From Nostoc sp. FACHB-973 (GTDB lineage: Bacteria > Cyanobacteriota > Cyanobacteriia > Cyanobacteriales > Nostocaceae): 64,000 nucleotides of DNA. Positions 1 through 8,131 of the stretch are shown here, piece by piece; the stretch's first letter is position 1, and each line of letters starts with the position of its first letter. The stretch is from the NCBI RefSeq assembly GCF_014698115.1, contig NZ_JACJSJ010000038.1:1-64000 (forward strand). The letters run 5' to 3'. The notes under the pieces were generated by a model, which saw only the letters and a program-made list of their open reading frames with translations, was not told where the DNA came from and ran no database searches. The translations under genes and the position numbers were made by a program.

Positions 1-2
1 AA

Positions 3-224
3 AACCCCTATTGGTATCCAGGTACTGTGGCGAGGCTGGTTAAAATTGCACGACCTCTGTGAGGGGTGGCAGCTTGCAAAAGAGACTTAACGGGAAAAGT
101 CAGGATTTATGACCGCGCCAGTTATGATTTGGTAATAGATTACAGCCAACAGCCAGTACCAGCATTATCAGAAACAGATGCAGCTTGGGCGGATGCACTG
201 TTGCAGGAGAAGGGTATAAGGTAA
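3..224 (+). pseudogene. degenerate 3' end of an unrecognised gene
   Basis: A reading frame runs from the left edge to a TAA at 222-224, interrupted by an in-frame TGA at 60-62. The part after the stop looks like real protein (it includes GKVRIYDRASYDLVIDYS). The frame starting at base 1 is open to 90 and also looks protein-like, which suggests a frameshifted, decayed gene tail. No family was recognised. The 5' part lies outside the window, so an intact gene with a sequencing error cannot be excluded. Confidence 0.25.
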
Positions 225-340
225 CAAAAGAATCTATAAATATTGAAATTAACTAAGTATAGGGTATCAAAAAGATTAATTGCCCTGGAGTTTTTGTTTG
301 GCGTGTAATACATACTGCTGCAACATTAAAGAGTAATTTT

Positions 341-380
341 TGACATTGTTATTCTCAGAGTTCTGAGAATAACAATGTCA
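341..380. promoter_or_regulatory. perfect 19-bp inverted repeat over a start codon
   Basis: Arms 341-359 (TGACATTGTTATTCTCAGA) and 362-380 are exact reverse complements separated by only 2 bases (GT). The ATG of the following gene (375-377) lies inside the right arm. No T-run follows, so it does not read as a terminator. As DNA it could be an operator; as RNA it would bury the start codon in a stem. The function is inferred; the symmetry is seen directly. Confidence 0.75.
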
Positions 381-749
381 CGAAATCACGAAGAATGCCT
401 TGCCCTACTTGAGCAAATTCGTTGGAATGGCAAGCCAAAGTGTCCATATTGTGAATCAAGCAACGCTACTGCATACAAGAATAAGCGTAGATATCACTGT
501 AATGAATGCTTTACCTCATACAGTGTTACAGTGGGTACACTTTTTCACAAGACTCATGTAGAATTACAAAAGTGGTTTGTAGCGATTCACCTTGTGCTAA
601 ATTCTCCAGGGGGTATTAGTGTGCGTCAGCTTGCCAAAGAGATTGGGGTTAATAAGAATACAGCCTGTTACATGATTGAGCGTATCCGTCAGGCAATACT
701 AGAGGAACGGGAACTGCTGAAGAAAATTGTGGAGGTTGCTTGTTTATGA
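375..749 (+). CDS. zinc-ribbon/HTH N-domain of an IS1595-type transposase, lacking the catalytic domain
   Basis: 124 residues. A zinc ribbon with C23-x2-C26 and C42-x2-C45 is followed by a helix-turn-helix region (about 75-112), the standard N-terminal half of IS1595-family transposases. These normally continue through an acidic motif of the type VEVDETY into a DDE nuclease domain of 150 or more residues. Here the chain ends at KKIVEVACL, exactly where that motif should begin. No upstream in-frame ATG, GTG or TTG exists back to the stop at 327-329, so ATG 375 is the only start. Its stop overlaps the next ATG as ATGA (746-749), with GGAGG at 731-735, so the two are probably translationally coupled. 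It could be a broken IS fragment or a domesticated DNA-binding protein; it cannot transpose by itself. Confidence 0.7.
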   Translation: MSRNHEECLALLEQIRWNGKPKCPYCESSNATAYKNKRRYHCNECFTSYSVTVGTLFHKTHVELQKWFVAIHLVLNSPGGISVRQLAKEIGVNKNTACYMIERIRQAILEERELLKKIVEVACL

Positions 750-1468
750 ATTTGGTTCATATATTACTAAACGTTGCAGCACCCACAGCTGATAGTCCAA
801 AATGGACTGAGATTGTTCAAGCAATAACCAGTATAATTGTAGCTATTCCTACCCTTGATTGGATAGATGAGAAACTCCAGGGAAATGTTGCAAAAATGAA
901 CCCGGATAGAGCTTTGGAAAAAGCTCAAAACCTGGTAGTTAGCTCATTAATTAGATCTGTTGAAAGTTTGCAAAAAATTATTCCAAATACACAACTTATT
1001 ACAAATTTATTGCAAGCACTTAAGAAGAGAAATCAGCAATTGCAAAAGAAAATTAACGAATTGAAAATACGGTCTAAATACCGAGAGTCGGCAGCAAAAT
1101 GGTTGAATAGTGAAAAGAAGCAAAAGGAATTGTCTACAAGAGTAGCTCAAATAGCCTTGAAGAATTCACCACATCCACAACAAATTGAAGATGAGGAACG
1201 ATTGCAAGAAAATATCCAAGATTTCCTAGAACTTATACAAGAATGCCTTGTTAATTTTGGGCGACCTAACATTTTAACCGACTACATCAATGGTGATTAT
1301 TTCTCGCGTAGTAACTTAGGAGTGCCACCAGCACTTTACATGGTTGCTTTCAATGCTCTTAAGAAGGAAGCGAAGAATGAACTTCCAGACTCAAAAGTAT
1401 ATAGAGAAGTAGAAGATTATCTAGAATGTCTGGAGCGTGAATTTAGTAAAAACTTTTTGTCAAACTAA
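746..1468 (+). CDS. hypothetical helical protein coupled to the zinc-ribbon protein
   Basis: About 240 residues, not recognised. A hydrophobic N-terminus (MNLVHILLNVAA) and a second apolar stretch near 25-38 are followed by a lysine/glutamine-rich helical region with coiled-coil character (about 85-150) and a more globular C-terminal third. Start ATG 746 is preferred over TTG 740 because it gives the classical ATGA overlap and a 10-base spacing from GGAGG. The shared overlap suggests that it works with, or is regulated together with, the upstream DNA-binding domain. There is no motif from which to infer a function. Confidence 0.6.
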   Translation: MNLVHILLNVAAPTADSPKWTEIVQAITSIIVAIPTLDWIDEKLQGNVAKMNPDRALEKAQNLVVSSLIRSVESLQKIIPNTQLITNLLQALKKRNQQLQKKINELKIRSKYRESAAKWLNSEKKQKELSTRVAQIALKNSPHPQQIEDEERLQENIQDFLELIQECLVNFGRPNILTDYINGDYFSRSNLGVPPALYMVAFNALKKEAKNELPDSKVYREVEDYLECLEREFSKNFLSN

Positions 1469-1522
1469 ACTTAAAATTATAAAAAAATTCTTTGATAATG
1501 ATCCACATCCTTTGTATGTAGG

Positions 1523-1894
1523 CTATCCTTGTCGGTTTTGCCGACGATTTGACTCTCTTTGCTTATGCCGTTGTTTTATTTTAAGAAGAAATGCAGCTTC
1601 TTTTTCAGATACATCTTTTTTCATCTGGTTACGTAGATCAGATATATCTTGCTTTGCTTTTTCAAGGTTCTCAATAGTTCGTTGTATCAAAGACTTTTGA
1701 TTTCTAAAATTGTCAATTACTTTAGATATAGAGTTACCTTTTTGATGAGATTCTAAAAGTGGTTTTAACTCTTCTAGGTGGATTATATTATCTTGTAAGT
1801 TTTGGAAGTCGGTTTCAATTTGTCCCAATAAATCATTACATGCATCAAAAAAATTTTCTTGTCCTTTTTCTGAGGTTTTGGAAGAGTTAGACAT
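1523..1894 (-). CDS. hypothetical coiled-coil protein
   Basis: 123 residues, not recognised. Almost entirely predicted helix: repeated leucine/isoleucine spacing from residue 20 to 110 (for example NLQDNIIHLEELKPLLE), then a highly basic tail rich in R, Q and K. No signal peptide and no Cys pairs. It converges on the preceding gene with a 54-base gap. The base composition is AT-rich like that neighbour and the region lacks HIP1 sites, so it may belong to the same acquired segment. Function unknown. Confidence 0.5.
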   Translation of the reverse strand: MSNSSKTSEKGQENFFDACNDLLGQIETDFQNLQDNIIHLEELKPLLESHQKGNSISKVIDNFRNQKSLIQRTIENLEKAKQDISDLRNQMKKDVSEKEAAFLLKIKQRHKQRESNRRQNRQG

Positions 1895-2142
1895 AAATGT
1901 TAATTTGCCAGAAAGATAGAATTCATTTAGATACTATTACTTTAGTTTTTCTGAAATCACTACCGCTAACTAGGACAGCGTAATGTTATTTATAAAACAA
2001 TATTCAAAGCCAAAGTTAGAAATTTATAAGACGCCTGTACTATTATGTGATCGCACTCCAACCATCAAATTCAACTCACAGCCCAGATTCGCAAAACATG
2101 ACGCAAGGCGATCGCCCACACCACTAAAACCCATATAATTTA

Positions 2143-2185
2143 GCCCCCTACTCGCTTGCGGGGAGGGGGTTGGGGGGTGGGGTTC
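2143..2185. repeat. left inverted repeat beside the DUF559 gene
   Basis: A G-rich palindromic unit with core CTCGCTTGCGGGGAGGGGG. Its reverse complement matches 2553-2595 at all but about 3-4 of 43 positions. It ends exactly at the first base of the gene's stop codon (TAG on the minus strand at 2185-2187). Confidence 0.75.
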
Positions 2186-2643
2186 TATCTCTGCAACCAA
2201 CCAGCAATATCCTCTAACACCCCCTCCATCCTCTCCACAACATCCTCATTTCTAAATCGCACAACCCGCAACCCCAAACTCTCCAAAAAGTCTTGACGTA
2301 TCCCATCTTCCTCTTTGCTGTAGTCGTGAATTTCGCCATCCACTTCCACCACTAACCGCGCTTCATGACAATAAAAATCGACAATAAAACGGTCAATTGC
2401 TTGCTGACGGCGGAACTTAAAACCCAAAAGTTGTTTGTGTCTCAACCTTTGCCAAAGTAACTTTTCTGCTGGAGTTGGTTCACACCGCATCTGTCGCGCC
2501 AAGGGTTTAAGTTTTTTCCAAAGTTCATACGGGGTTTGCCAAACATTTCCCGGAACCCCACCCCGTAACCCCCTCCCCGCAAGCGAGGAGGGGGGACTGG
2601 AGTCGGGGATGAGGTTGGGGTTGGGGTTTTGATCTTGGGACAT
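2185..2643 (-). CDS. DUF559-family endonuclease-like protein
   Basis: 152 residues. The C-terminal 100 residues match the DUF559 pattern: PAEKLLWQRLR, FRRQQAIDRFIVDFYC, then LVVEVDGEIHD and LGLRVVRFRNEDV. This is the Vsr/very-short-patch-repair-like restriction-endonuclease fold, with the acidic D/E and EVDG residues forming the presumed metal site. Residues 1 to about 33 (PPSSLAGRGLRGG and neighbours) are encoded by a repeat element rather than by the domain. No in-frame start exists after that repeat until Met53, inside the conserved domain, so the repeat appears to be translated. Members of this family are usually found as isolated genes near repeats or restriction genes. The biological role is not known. 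Confidence 0.75.
   Translation of the reverse strand: MSQDQNPNPNLIPDSSPPSSLAGRGLRGGVPGNVWQTPYELWKKLKPLARQMRCEPTPAEKLLWQRLRHKQLLGFKFRRQQAIDRFIVDFYCHEARLVVEVDGEIHDYSKEEDGIRQDFLESLGLRVVRFRNEDVVERMEGVLEDIAGWLQR
2553..2595. repeat. right inverted repeat inside the 5' end of the DUF559 gene
   Basis: Inverted copy of 2143-2185. The two copies frame the DUF559 coding domain, and this copy supplies codons for its N-terminal extension. Similar C-rich/G-rich palindromic units lie at 4549-4681 and about 12960-13040. Confidence 0.75.
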
Positions 2644-2836
2644 TTGCGCTGTTTATGGTTAGTTAATTAATATTTCATGTATTATTCCCAGCGATCGCAC
2701 TCTTGCCCTAACTCTTCAAAACTCTGGCATAATCAGACAAGCAATTTTTGCGAATATCACCCAAGCTAATTAAAAGGTTTACGCCGAATGAATATTTTAA
2801 TAGAATAATCTCATCAAAAGATTCGCAGAAACATAA

Positions 2837-4477
2837 ATGGACTGGATTACGCTACTGCGATCGCTACAGTCTGATTTTATCAAAAGGTTAGCATCTGGTT
2901 GTCTGCTTCATTGTGAAACAGAAGGTCAATATAGTGAATTAACTATAATTTCTGGAGAGAGGTTAAAGACACTACGGGAATTTTGCTGGCAGATGGCTGA
3001 AAAATATAAGCGTGTTTTGCCAGTTCGTGATGTTTTCATCAGTTATCTCAAGGGAAAACTCGGTGAGGAAGTTGTCAAGGAACGTTTAGCTGATTTTATT
3101 ACCGAAGTCGATTATGAAAAGCGATTCGGCGGTGATGGTAAAATAGATTTTACCTTGACTTCTGACCCGTCTATTGGTATTGAGGTTAAATCTCGTCACG
3201 GTAGTATTGACAGAGTTAGATGGTCAATTAGTTCTGAAGAAGTTGAAAAAAATGCGGTTGTAGTTTGCATTTTAATTCAAGAAGATGTGAGCGAAGCACA
3301 ATCTGAATATCACCTTTTTTTAGCTGGCTTTCTCCCAACCAGAATGATTAAGTTAAAGACTGGTAAAATATCTTTTGGAATAGAACAATTGCTTTATGGT
3401 GGTGGCTTGTTTTGCTATTTAGAACAGTTGCGATCTTCTGGAAATCAGAATTATTTTAAGCAACAAACAGCGATTTATAAATATCTGCCAAAACAAGAAA
3501 CGCCACCTAAGCCAGCTAATAATCAGTTGCTGAAATCTTCTTTTCAACCTCATGTAGAGAGTTATTTGCATTCTCCTGACGAAGATTTAAATTTGCTTTA
3601 CCTAAAATTAGGTGATGAATGTTTCCAAAAAGGAGAATATACAAATGCAATAGCTAGCTATAATCAAGTTTTAGAAGTTAGCCATAGTGATGGTGATTTG
3701 TATTATAAACGAGGTTTAGCTCAGTATCAACTAGGAAATTATGACGCAGCGATCGCAGATTATTCTCAGGCAATCCAGATAAATATTCATGATGCTAAAT
3801 CTTACAATAAACGAGGTTTAGCTTTATATCAAATAGGACGACTAGAAGAAGCAATTAATGATTATACCCAAGCTATTAGAATTAATCCTAACCTTGCCAT
3901 AGCTTATAAAAATCGCGCTGAAGCTCGTTCTCATATAGGAGATAACCAGGGAGCAATTGAAGATTATACCCAAGCTATTAAAATTAATCCCGATTATGCT
4001 GATGCTTATAAAAATCGTGGTATTGCCCGTTATTTACTAGGAACTCCACCAGTATTTTCCCAAGCAATCAAAATTAATCCCCAAGATGCCTTAGCTTATA
4101 AAAATCGTGGTAATGCTCGTTCTGATTTAGGAGATTTTCAGGGAGCAGTTGAAGATTATACCAAGGCAATAGAGATTAATCCTAATTATATAGATGCTTA
4201 TTACAACCGTGGTAATGCTCGTTCCGATTTAGGAGATTTTACAGGAGCATTTGAAGATTATACTCAAGCAATCCAGATTAATTATAATTATGCTGATGCT
4301 TATTATAATCGTGGCAATATTCGCTTAGAAATGGCAGATAAACAGGGCGCAATTGAAGATTTTCAAAAAGCCGTAGATATCTATCGCAAAGAAGGAAAAC
4401 TAGAAGCCCTCAAAGATACAAAAGAAAGAATATTAGAATTAGAAATAGAAGAATCATTAGATATTTTAAACTTCTAG
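2837..4477 (+). CDS. PD-(D/E)XK nuclease-like domain fused to TPR repeats
   Basis: 546 residues. The N-terminal half contains GGDGKIDFTLTS, then IGIEVKSR about 13 residues further on. That is the D-x(n)-ExK core of PD-(D/E)XK nucleases (roughly residues 95-120), followed by predicted beta strands (VVVCILIQED). Residues about 245-530 are tandem tetratricopeptide repeats (NRGNARSDLGDFQGAVEDYTKAIEINP type), eight or so. One repeat (near residue 400, GIARYLLGTPPVFSQAIKINP) has lost about nine residues, a clean in-frame deletion. No signal peptide, so probably cytoplasmic. The TPRs would bind a protein partner and the N-domain could cut nucleic acid. Its position beside another nuclease and a transposase remnant suggests a defence or mobile context, but that is inference. 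Confidence 0.7.
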   Translation: MDWITLLRSLQSDFIKRLASGCLLHCETEGQYSELTIISGERLKTLREFCWQMAEKYKRVLPVRDVFISYLKGKLGEEVVKERLADFITEVDYEKRFGGDGKIDFTLTSDPSIGIEVKSRHGSIDRVRWSISSEEVEKNAVVVCILIQEDVSEAQSEYHLFLAGFLPTRMIKLKTGKISFGIEQLLYGGGLFCYLEQLRSSGNQNYFKQQTAIYKYLPKQETPPKPANNQLLKSSFQPHVESYLHSPDEDLNLLYLKLGDECFQKGEYTNAIASYNQVLEVSHSDGDLYYKRGLAQYQLGNYDAAIADYSQAIQINIHDAKSYNKRGLALYQIGRLEEAINDYTQAIRINPNLAIAYKNRAEARSHIGDNQGAIEDYTQAIKINPDYADAYKNRGIARYLLGTPPVFSQAIKINPQDALAYKNRGNARSDLGDFQGAVEDYTKAIEINPNYIDAYYNRGNARSDLGDFTGAFEDYTQAIQINYNYADAYYNRGNIRLEMADKQGAIEDFQKAVDIYRKEGKLEALKDTKERILELEIEESLDILNF

Positions 4478-4548
4478 GGCAATGGGAGTGTTGACTGTTG
4501 ATTAAGAGGATGTTTTAAAAGTCATGATTGATGTATAAAATATTTTTT

Positions 4549-4681
4549 TACCCCACCCTAACCCTCCCCTTATAAAGGGGAGCCACTGCGTTGGACGGGT
4601 TCCCCGGCTTAAAGCAAGTGGCGTGAGGGAACCGGATTTTATTATTTCCCCCCTTTATAAGGGGGGATTAAGGGGGGTAAT
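4549..4681. repeat. 133-bp MITE-like element with ~35-bp terminal inverted repeats
   Basis: The left arm contains CCCTCCCCTTATAAAGGGG and the right arm CCCCCCTTTATAAGGGGGG, each itself palindromic. The arms are imperfect inverted copies of one another with about 60 bp of different sequence between them. No coding capacity. It lies in the 543-bp gap before the metal ATPase; the rest of that gap (4682-5021) is AT-rich with a short C/T-rich heptamer run near 4740-4795. No SmtB- or Zur-type operator could be recognised. Confidence 0.65.
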
Positions 4682-5021
4682 AATTCGATTAAAATCACAA
4701 CATACCACTTTTCAAACAACCTCTAAGAGTAAAAATTATTCTCCTTGCCGCCTTGTCCTCTTCTCTCCCTCTGCTCCCCATCCTCCTCATCCATAGGTAT
4801 CAGCTAGATTGGGATTGATACTTGTTATCAAATGAAAATCTTTGACTTTATAAATCTTAGTAATCGCTAAAAATTAATCGAAACATTCAACATTAAACCT
4901 TCTGAATTCTTACTTATTGATATCGATTATCTTTCTTAAAATATTAACTTGTAAAAACTGATTTTTTTCATTACCTTTAAAGAAAGGTTCCATATCAAAT
5001 AACTTAGCAGTTTCAACAAAA

Positions 5022-7001
5022 ATGAAGCCAAAATTACATTCAGAATCTTCAGGTTGTGGCCACTGTGAACACGATCATCACGAGAATCATAACCATCATC
5101 ATGATGAGAATCATAACCATGACCACAATCATAATCACGGTGAAGAATTCAATCTCAAAAATGAGGTATTTCCTTTAATAGTGATTTTAAGTTTGTATGC
5201 ACCTGGTGTAATTTTTGAATACCAGTTGCACAACACACTCTACTCAATAGGTGAATATTTGGTTTTTATTCCTGCTTATTTATTAAGTGGATGGAGTGTT
5301 TTAAAAACTGCGGGACGCAATATACTTAGAGGCAGAATATTTGATGAAACATTTTTGATGACAGTAGCGACACTAGGGGCGATCGCAATTCATAAATTAC
5401 CCGAAGCTGTCGGAGTTATGTTATTTTATAAAATTGGCGAATTATTCCAAGATATTGCCGTCAGCCGTTCCCGTAATTCCATCAAAGCTTTATTAGAAAT
5501 CCGCCCAGATTATGCAAATATCCAGACAGAACAAGGACTCAAAAAAGTATCGCCAGACACAGTAAATATTGGAGATATTATCATCGTCAAACCTGGAGAG
5601 AAGATTCCCTTAGATGGTGAAATTATCGAAGGGAATTCCCAAGTTGATACATCTGCATTAACTGGCGAATCTGTGCCGCGAACCGTGAAGCCGGGAGAAA
5701 CAGTTTTGGCTGGGACAATCAATAAAATCGGTGTTCTCAGCATTAAAGTCACAAAGCTTTTTGATGAATCTTCCATTGCCAAGATTTTAGACTTGGTGCA
5801 AAATGCCAAAAGCAAAAAAGCAGAAACAGAGAAATTTATTACTAAGTTTGCTCGATATTACACGCCAATAGTAGTTTTTACATCTCTAGCAGTTGCCCTG
5901 TTACCTCCTTTATTCATTTCTGGCGCAACTTCTTCAGAATGGATTTATCGTGCCTTAGTTTTATTAGTTATTTCCTGTCCCTGTGGACTAGTTATCAGTA
6001 TTCCATTAGGTTATTTTGGAGGTGTGGGAGGTGCAGCTAAACGCGGTATTTTAGTAAAAGGCTCTACGTTTTTAGATACTCTAAATATAGTCAAAACTGT
6101 TGTTTTTGATAAAACTGGAACTTTAACTAAAGGAGTATTTAAAGTATCAGAAATATTAGCCTATAATGACTTTGTTGAAAAAGAATTACTAGAATTAGCT
6201 GCCAAAGTTGAATCACATTCAAATCATCCCATTGCCCAATCTATCCGCAATGCTTACGGTGACAAAATCGATGCATCTGATGTGAGAGATTATGAAGAAA
6301 TAGCAGGTTATGGAATTAGAGCGAAAGTTGAAAATAAGGTAGTGATAGCGGGAAGCGATCGCCTACTACATAAAGAACACATTTATCATGATACTTGCTT
6401 AGTAGAAGGAACAGTTATTCATTTAGCAGTGGATAATATTTACGCTGGTTATATAGTCATTGCTGATGAAGTGAAAGAAGATGCGAGACAAGCTATTCAA
6501 ACACTCAAAAAAATGGGTATGAGAACAGTAATGTTGACAGGAGATAATCAGGCGATCGCCTCTCGAATTGCTCAACAACTTGGCATAGATATTTACGAAG
6601 CGGAGTTATTACCAGAAGAAAAAGTTAATGCCATTGAGAAGTTACTCAGCACTACCGACAAACATAGTAAAGTAGCTTTCATTGGAGATGGTATTAATGA
6701 TGCGCCAGTGATTGCCAGAGCAGATGTTGGCATAGCAATGGGCGGCTTAGGTTCAGATGCAGCCATAGAAACTGCCGATATTGTGATCATGACAGATGCA
6801 CCGTCAAAAGTCGCAGAAGCAATACAAATTGCTAGAAAAACTCGCCAAATTGTTTGGCAAAATATTGGGTTTGCTTTAGCGATTAAAGGTGTATTTATTG
6901 GATTGGGTATTTTGGGTGTAGCGACAATGTGGGAAGCTGTGTTTGCAGATGTCGGAGTAGCAATGCTTGCAATTCTCAACGCCACTAGAGCGATGAAATG
7001 A
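5022..7001 (+). CDS. P1B-2-type heavy-metal (Zn2+/Cd2+/Pb2+) transporting ATPase
   Basis: 659 residues. It exports divalent soft metals across a membrane at the cost of ATP. The cytosolic N-terminus (about 12-42) is a His-rich metal-binding tail with no CxxC HMA domain. The core is complete: actuator loop TGES, transmembrane C319-P-C321, phosphorylated Asp in D363KTGT, SNHP (the HP motif), MLTGDN, and GDGINDAP near 555. The last helices carry N-x7-K (NIGFALAIK) and DVG, the signature that separates P1B-2 (Zn/Cd/Pb) from copper pumps. No ArsR/SmtB repressor gene is adjacent. The Fur-type regulator at 14.5 kb and the ABC permease at 56.8 kb are the other metal genes in the window. Confidence 0.93.
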   Translation: MKPKLHSESSGCGHCEHDHHENHNHHHDENHNHDHNHNHGEEFNLKNEVFPLIVILSLYAPGVIFEYQLHNTLYSIGEYLVFIPAYLLSGWSVLKTAGRNILRGRIFDETFLMTVATLGAIAIHKLPEAVGVMLFYKIGELFQDIAVSRSRNSIKALLEIRPDYANIQTEQGLKKVSPDTVNIGDIIIVKPGEKIPLDGEIIEGNSQVDTSALTGESVPRTVKPGETVLAGTINKIGVLSIKVTKLFDESSIAKILDLVQNAKSKKAETEKFITKFARYYTPIVVFTSLAVALLPPLFISGATSSEWIYRALVLLVISCPCGLVISIPLGYFGGVGGAAKRGILVKGSTFLDTLNIVKTVVFDKTGTLTKGVFKVSEILAYNDFVEKELLELAAKVESHSNHPIAQSIRNAYGDKIDASDVRDYEEIAGYGIRAKVENKVVIAGSDRLLHKEHIYHDTCLVEGTVIHLAVDNIYAGYIVIADEVKEDARQAIQTLKKMGMRTVMLTGDNQAIASRIAQQLGIDIYEAELLPEEKVNAIEKLLSTTDKHSKVAFIGDGINDAPVIARADVGIAMGGLGSDAAIETADIVIMTDAPSKVAEAIQIARKTRQIVWQNIGFALAIKGVFIGLGILGVATMWEAVFADVGVAMLAILNATRAMK

Positions 7002-7177
7002 AAAAGAATTCAGAATTCAGAATTCAGGAGTCAGAATAAACACGCTTGCAGACTCATTCTTCCTCTCTTCTCTCCGTGTCCTCTGTGCCTCTGCGGTTCG
7101 TTAAAAAAAGAGTTCTAGCCTCAAATGAACCGTATTAAATTTAATCGGAGTTTAAAACCCTTTATTCATCCGCGAGT

Positions 7178-7273
7178 ATGACTCCAATTCATCCTGAATT
7201 GTTTCTTGACAAAATTTTGAATAAATCGGGAATCCGTAATTGGGAAATTGTAGAAGTTAAAACTGAAAAATAA
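7178..7273 (+). other. possible 31-residue ORF or gene remnant
   Basis: ATG at 7178 opens 31 codons (MTPIHPELFLDKILNKSGIR, then NWEIVEVKTEK) that read like genuine protein. The frame is open upstream to 7142 without another start. No strong ribosome-binding site. It is probably a relic or a microprotein. The remainder of 7002-7317 contains a GAATTCAG-type repeat at about 7005-7035 and nothing else recognised. Confidence 0.25.
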
Positions 7274-7317
7274 TAATTGAAGTCAGTATTCCCAATCGTA
7301 TTTTTTCGAGGTATACC

Positions 7318-7998
7318 GTGAACTCACATATAAAAAGTATCGCTACAGCTGCGCTAGCTTTGCTGCTAACTTACTCAGCAAAAGAAGCAATTGCACTACC
7401 CCAGAAAATCAATCATCCAGTTACTATTGCTAAATCGCAACCATTAACAGACACCTTAATTGTTCCCGGACAAAGAGTCGGGCCGATAACACGCACAACC
7501 ACCAAACAAGATTTAGTCAAGTTGTTTGGCGCGTCTCGTCTCGTTGATAAAACCATTTCTGGTGCTGAAGGAATCGGTAGTTTTGCCGCTACTCAATTAA
7601 AGTTAAGTCAGGGGCGATCGCTCTTGGTAGTCTGGAGTGATAATACTCGTACCAAACCTCTAGATGTGCGTAACCTTGGTTCAGCTTGGAAAACCCGCGA
7701 AGGTATCGGTGTTGGAACCTCTTTGAGCGAGTTACGCAAAAAACTAGGTAACTTTAAACTCTATGGATTAGGCTGGGACTACGGCGGTACAATTTTGTTG
7801 GATAGTAGTAAATTATCCCGCTATCAAGGCAAACTCATTTTACGAGTAGACGCTGCTCCTAATGCTTCTGAAAAGTTTTCCAATGATTATCAAGCAGTGT
7901 CAGGGGATGGTACTTTTTCCTCCAGCAATTCCCACTGGAAACCTCTGGGAGTAAGGCTTACAGAAATTATCGTTACATTGAATCCTAGTGAGCAATGA
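7318..7998 (+). CDS. exported hypothetical protein
   Basis: 226 residues, GTG start with GAGG six bases upstream (7309-7312). The N-terminus is a classical signal peptide (basic SHIK, hydrophobic TAALALLLTYSA, then a likely cleavage after the Ala of KEAIA), so it is probably periplasmic. The mature part includes PGQRVGPITRTTTKQDLVKLFG, VGTSLSELRKKLG and a C-terminal strand-rich region. This resembles a family of uncharacterised secreted cyanobacterial proteins in which a short segment is used twice. No catalytic motif is visible. It stands alone, and a MITE follows it. Confidence 0.7.
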   Translation: MNSHIKSIATAALALLLTYSAKEAIALPQKINHPVTIAKSQPLTDTLIVPGQRVGPITRTTTKQDLVKLFGASRLVDKTISGAEGIGSFAATQLKLSQGRSLLVVWSDNTRTKPLDVRNLGSAWKTREGIGVGTSLSELRKKLGNFKLYGLGWDYGGTILLDSSKLSRYQGKLILRVDAAPNASEKFSNDYQAVSGDGTFSSSNSHWKPLGVRLTEIIVTLNPSEQ

Positions 7999-8028
7999 TC
8001 GGCTGCTCAACATCTAATTTGCTGAGTT

Positions 8029-8131
8029 ATACCATTTCACGAAAATCTTGATACATGTAGATTTACCGTAGGGGCGCACAGCTGTGCGCCCCTACCAAGG
8101 TATCTGTATCAACTTTAAAGTGAAATGGTAT
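8029..8131. mobile_element. 103-bp MITE, copy 1
   Basis: The termini are inverted (ATACCATTTCAC at 8029-8040 and GTGAAATGGTAT at 8120-8131). The centre is a strong palindrome (GGGGCGCACAGCTGTGCGCC). It differs from the copy at 41666-41768 at only about six positions, and both are exactly 103 bp. No ORF. The rest of 8132-8540 has HIP1 sites and a 42-codon ORF at 8230-8358 (begins MVFWLLKQNAIALIAAS) that cannot be judged. Confidence 0.8.

Noticed and set aside
375..749. Call as an intact IS1595 transposase
   Set aside because: The entire DDE domain is absent and no inverted ends or target duplication frame it.
4860..5020. SmtB/Zur operator before the metal ATPase
   Set aside because: AT-rich sequence without a convincing inverted repeat of the known types.
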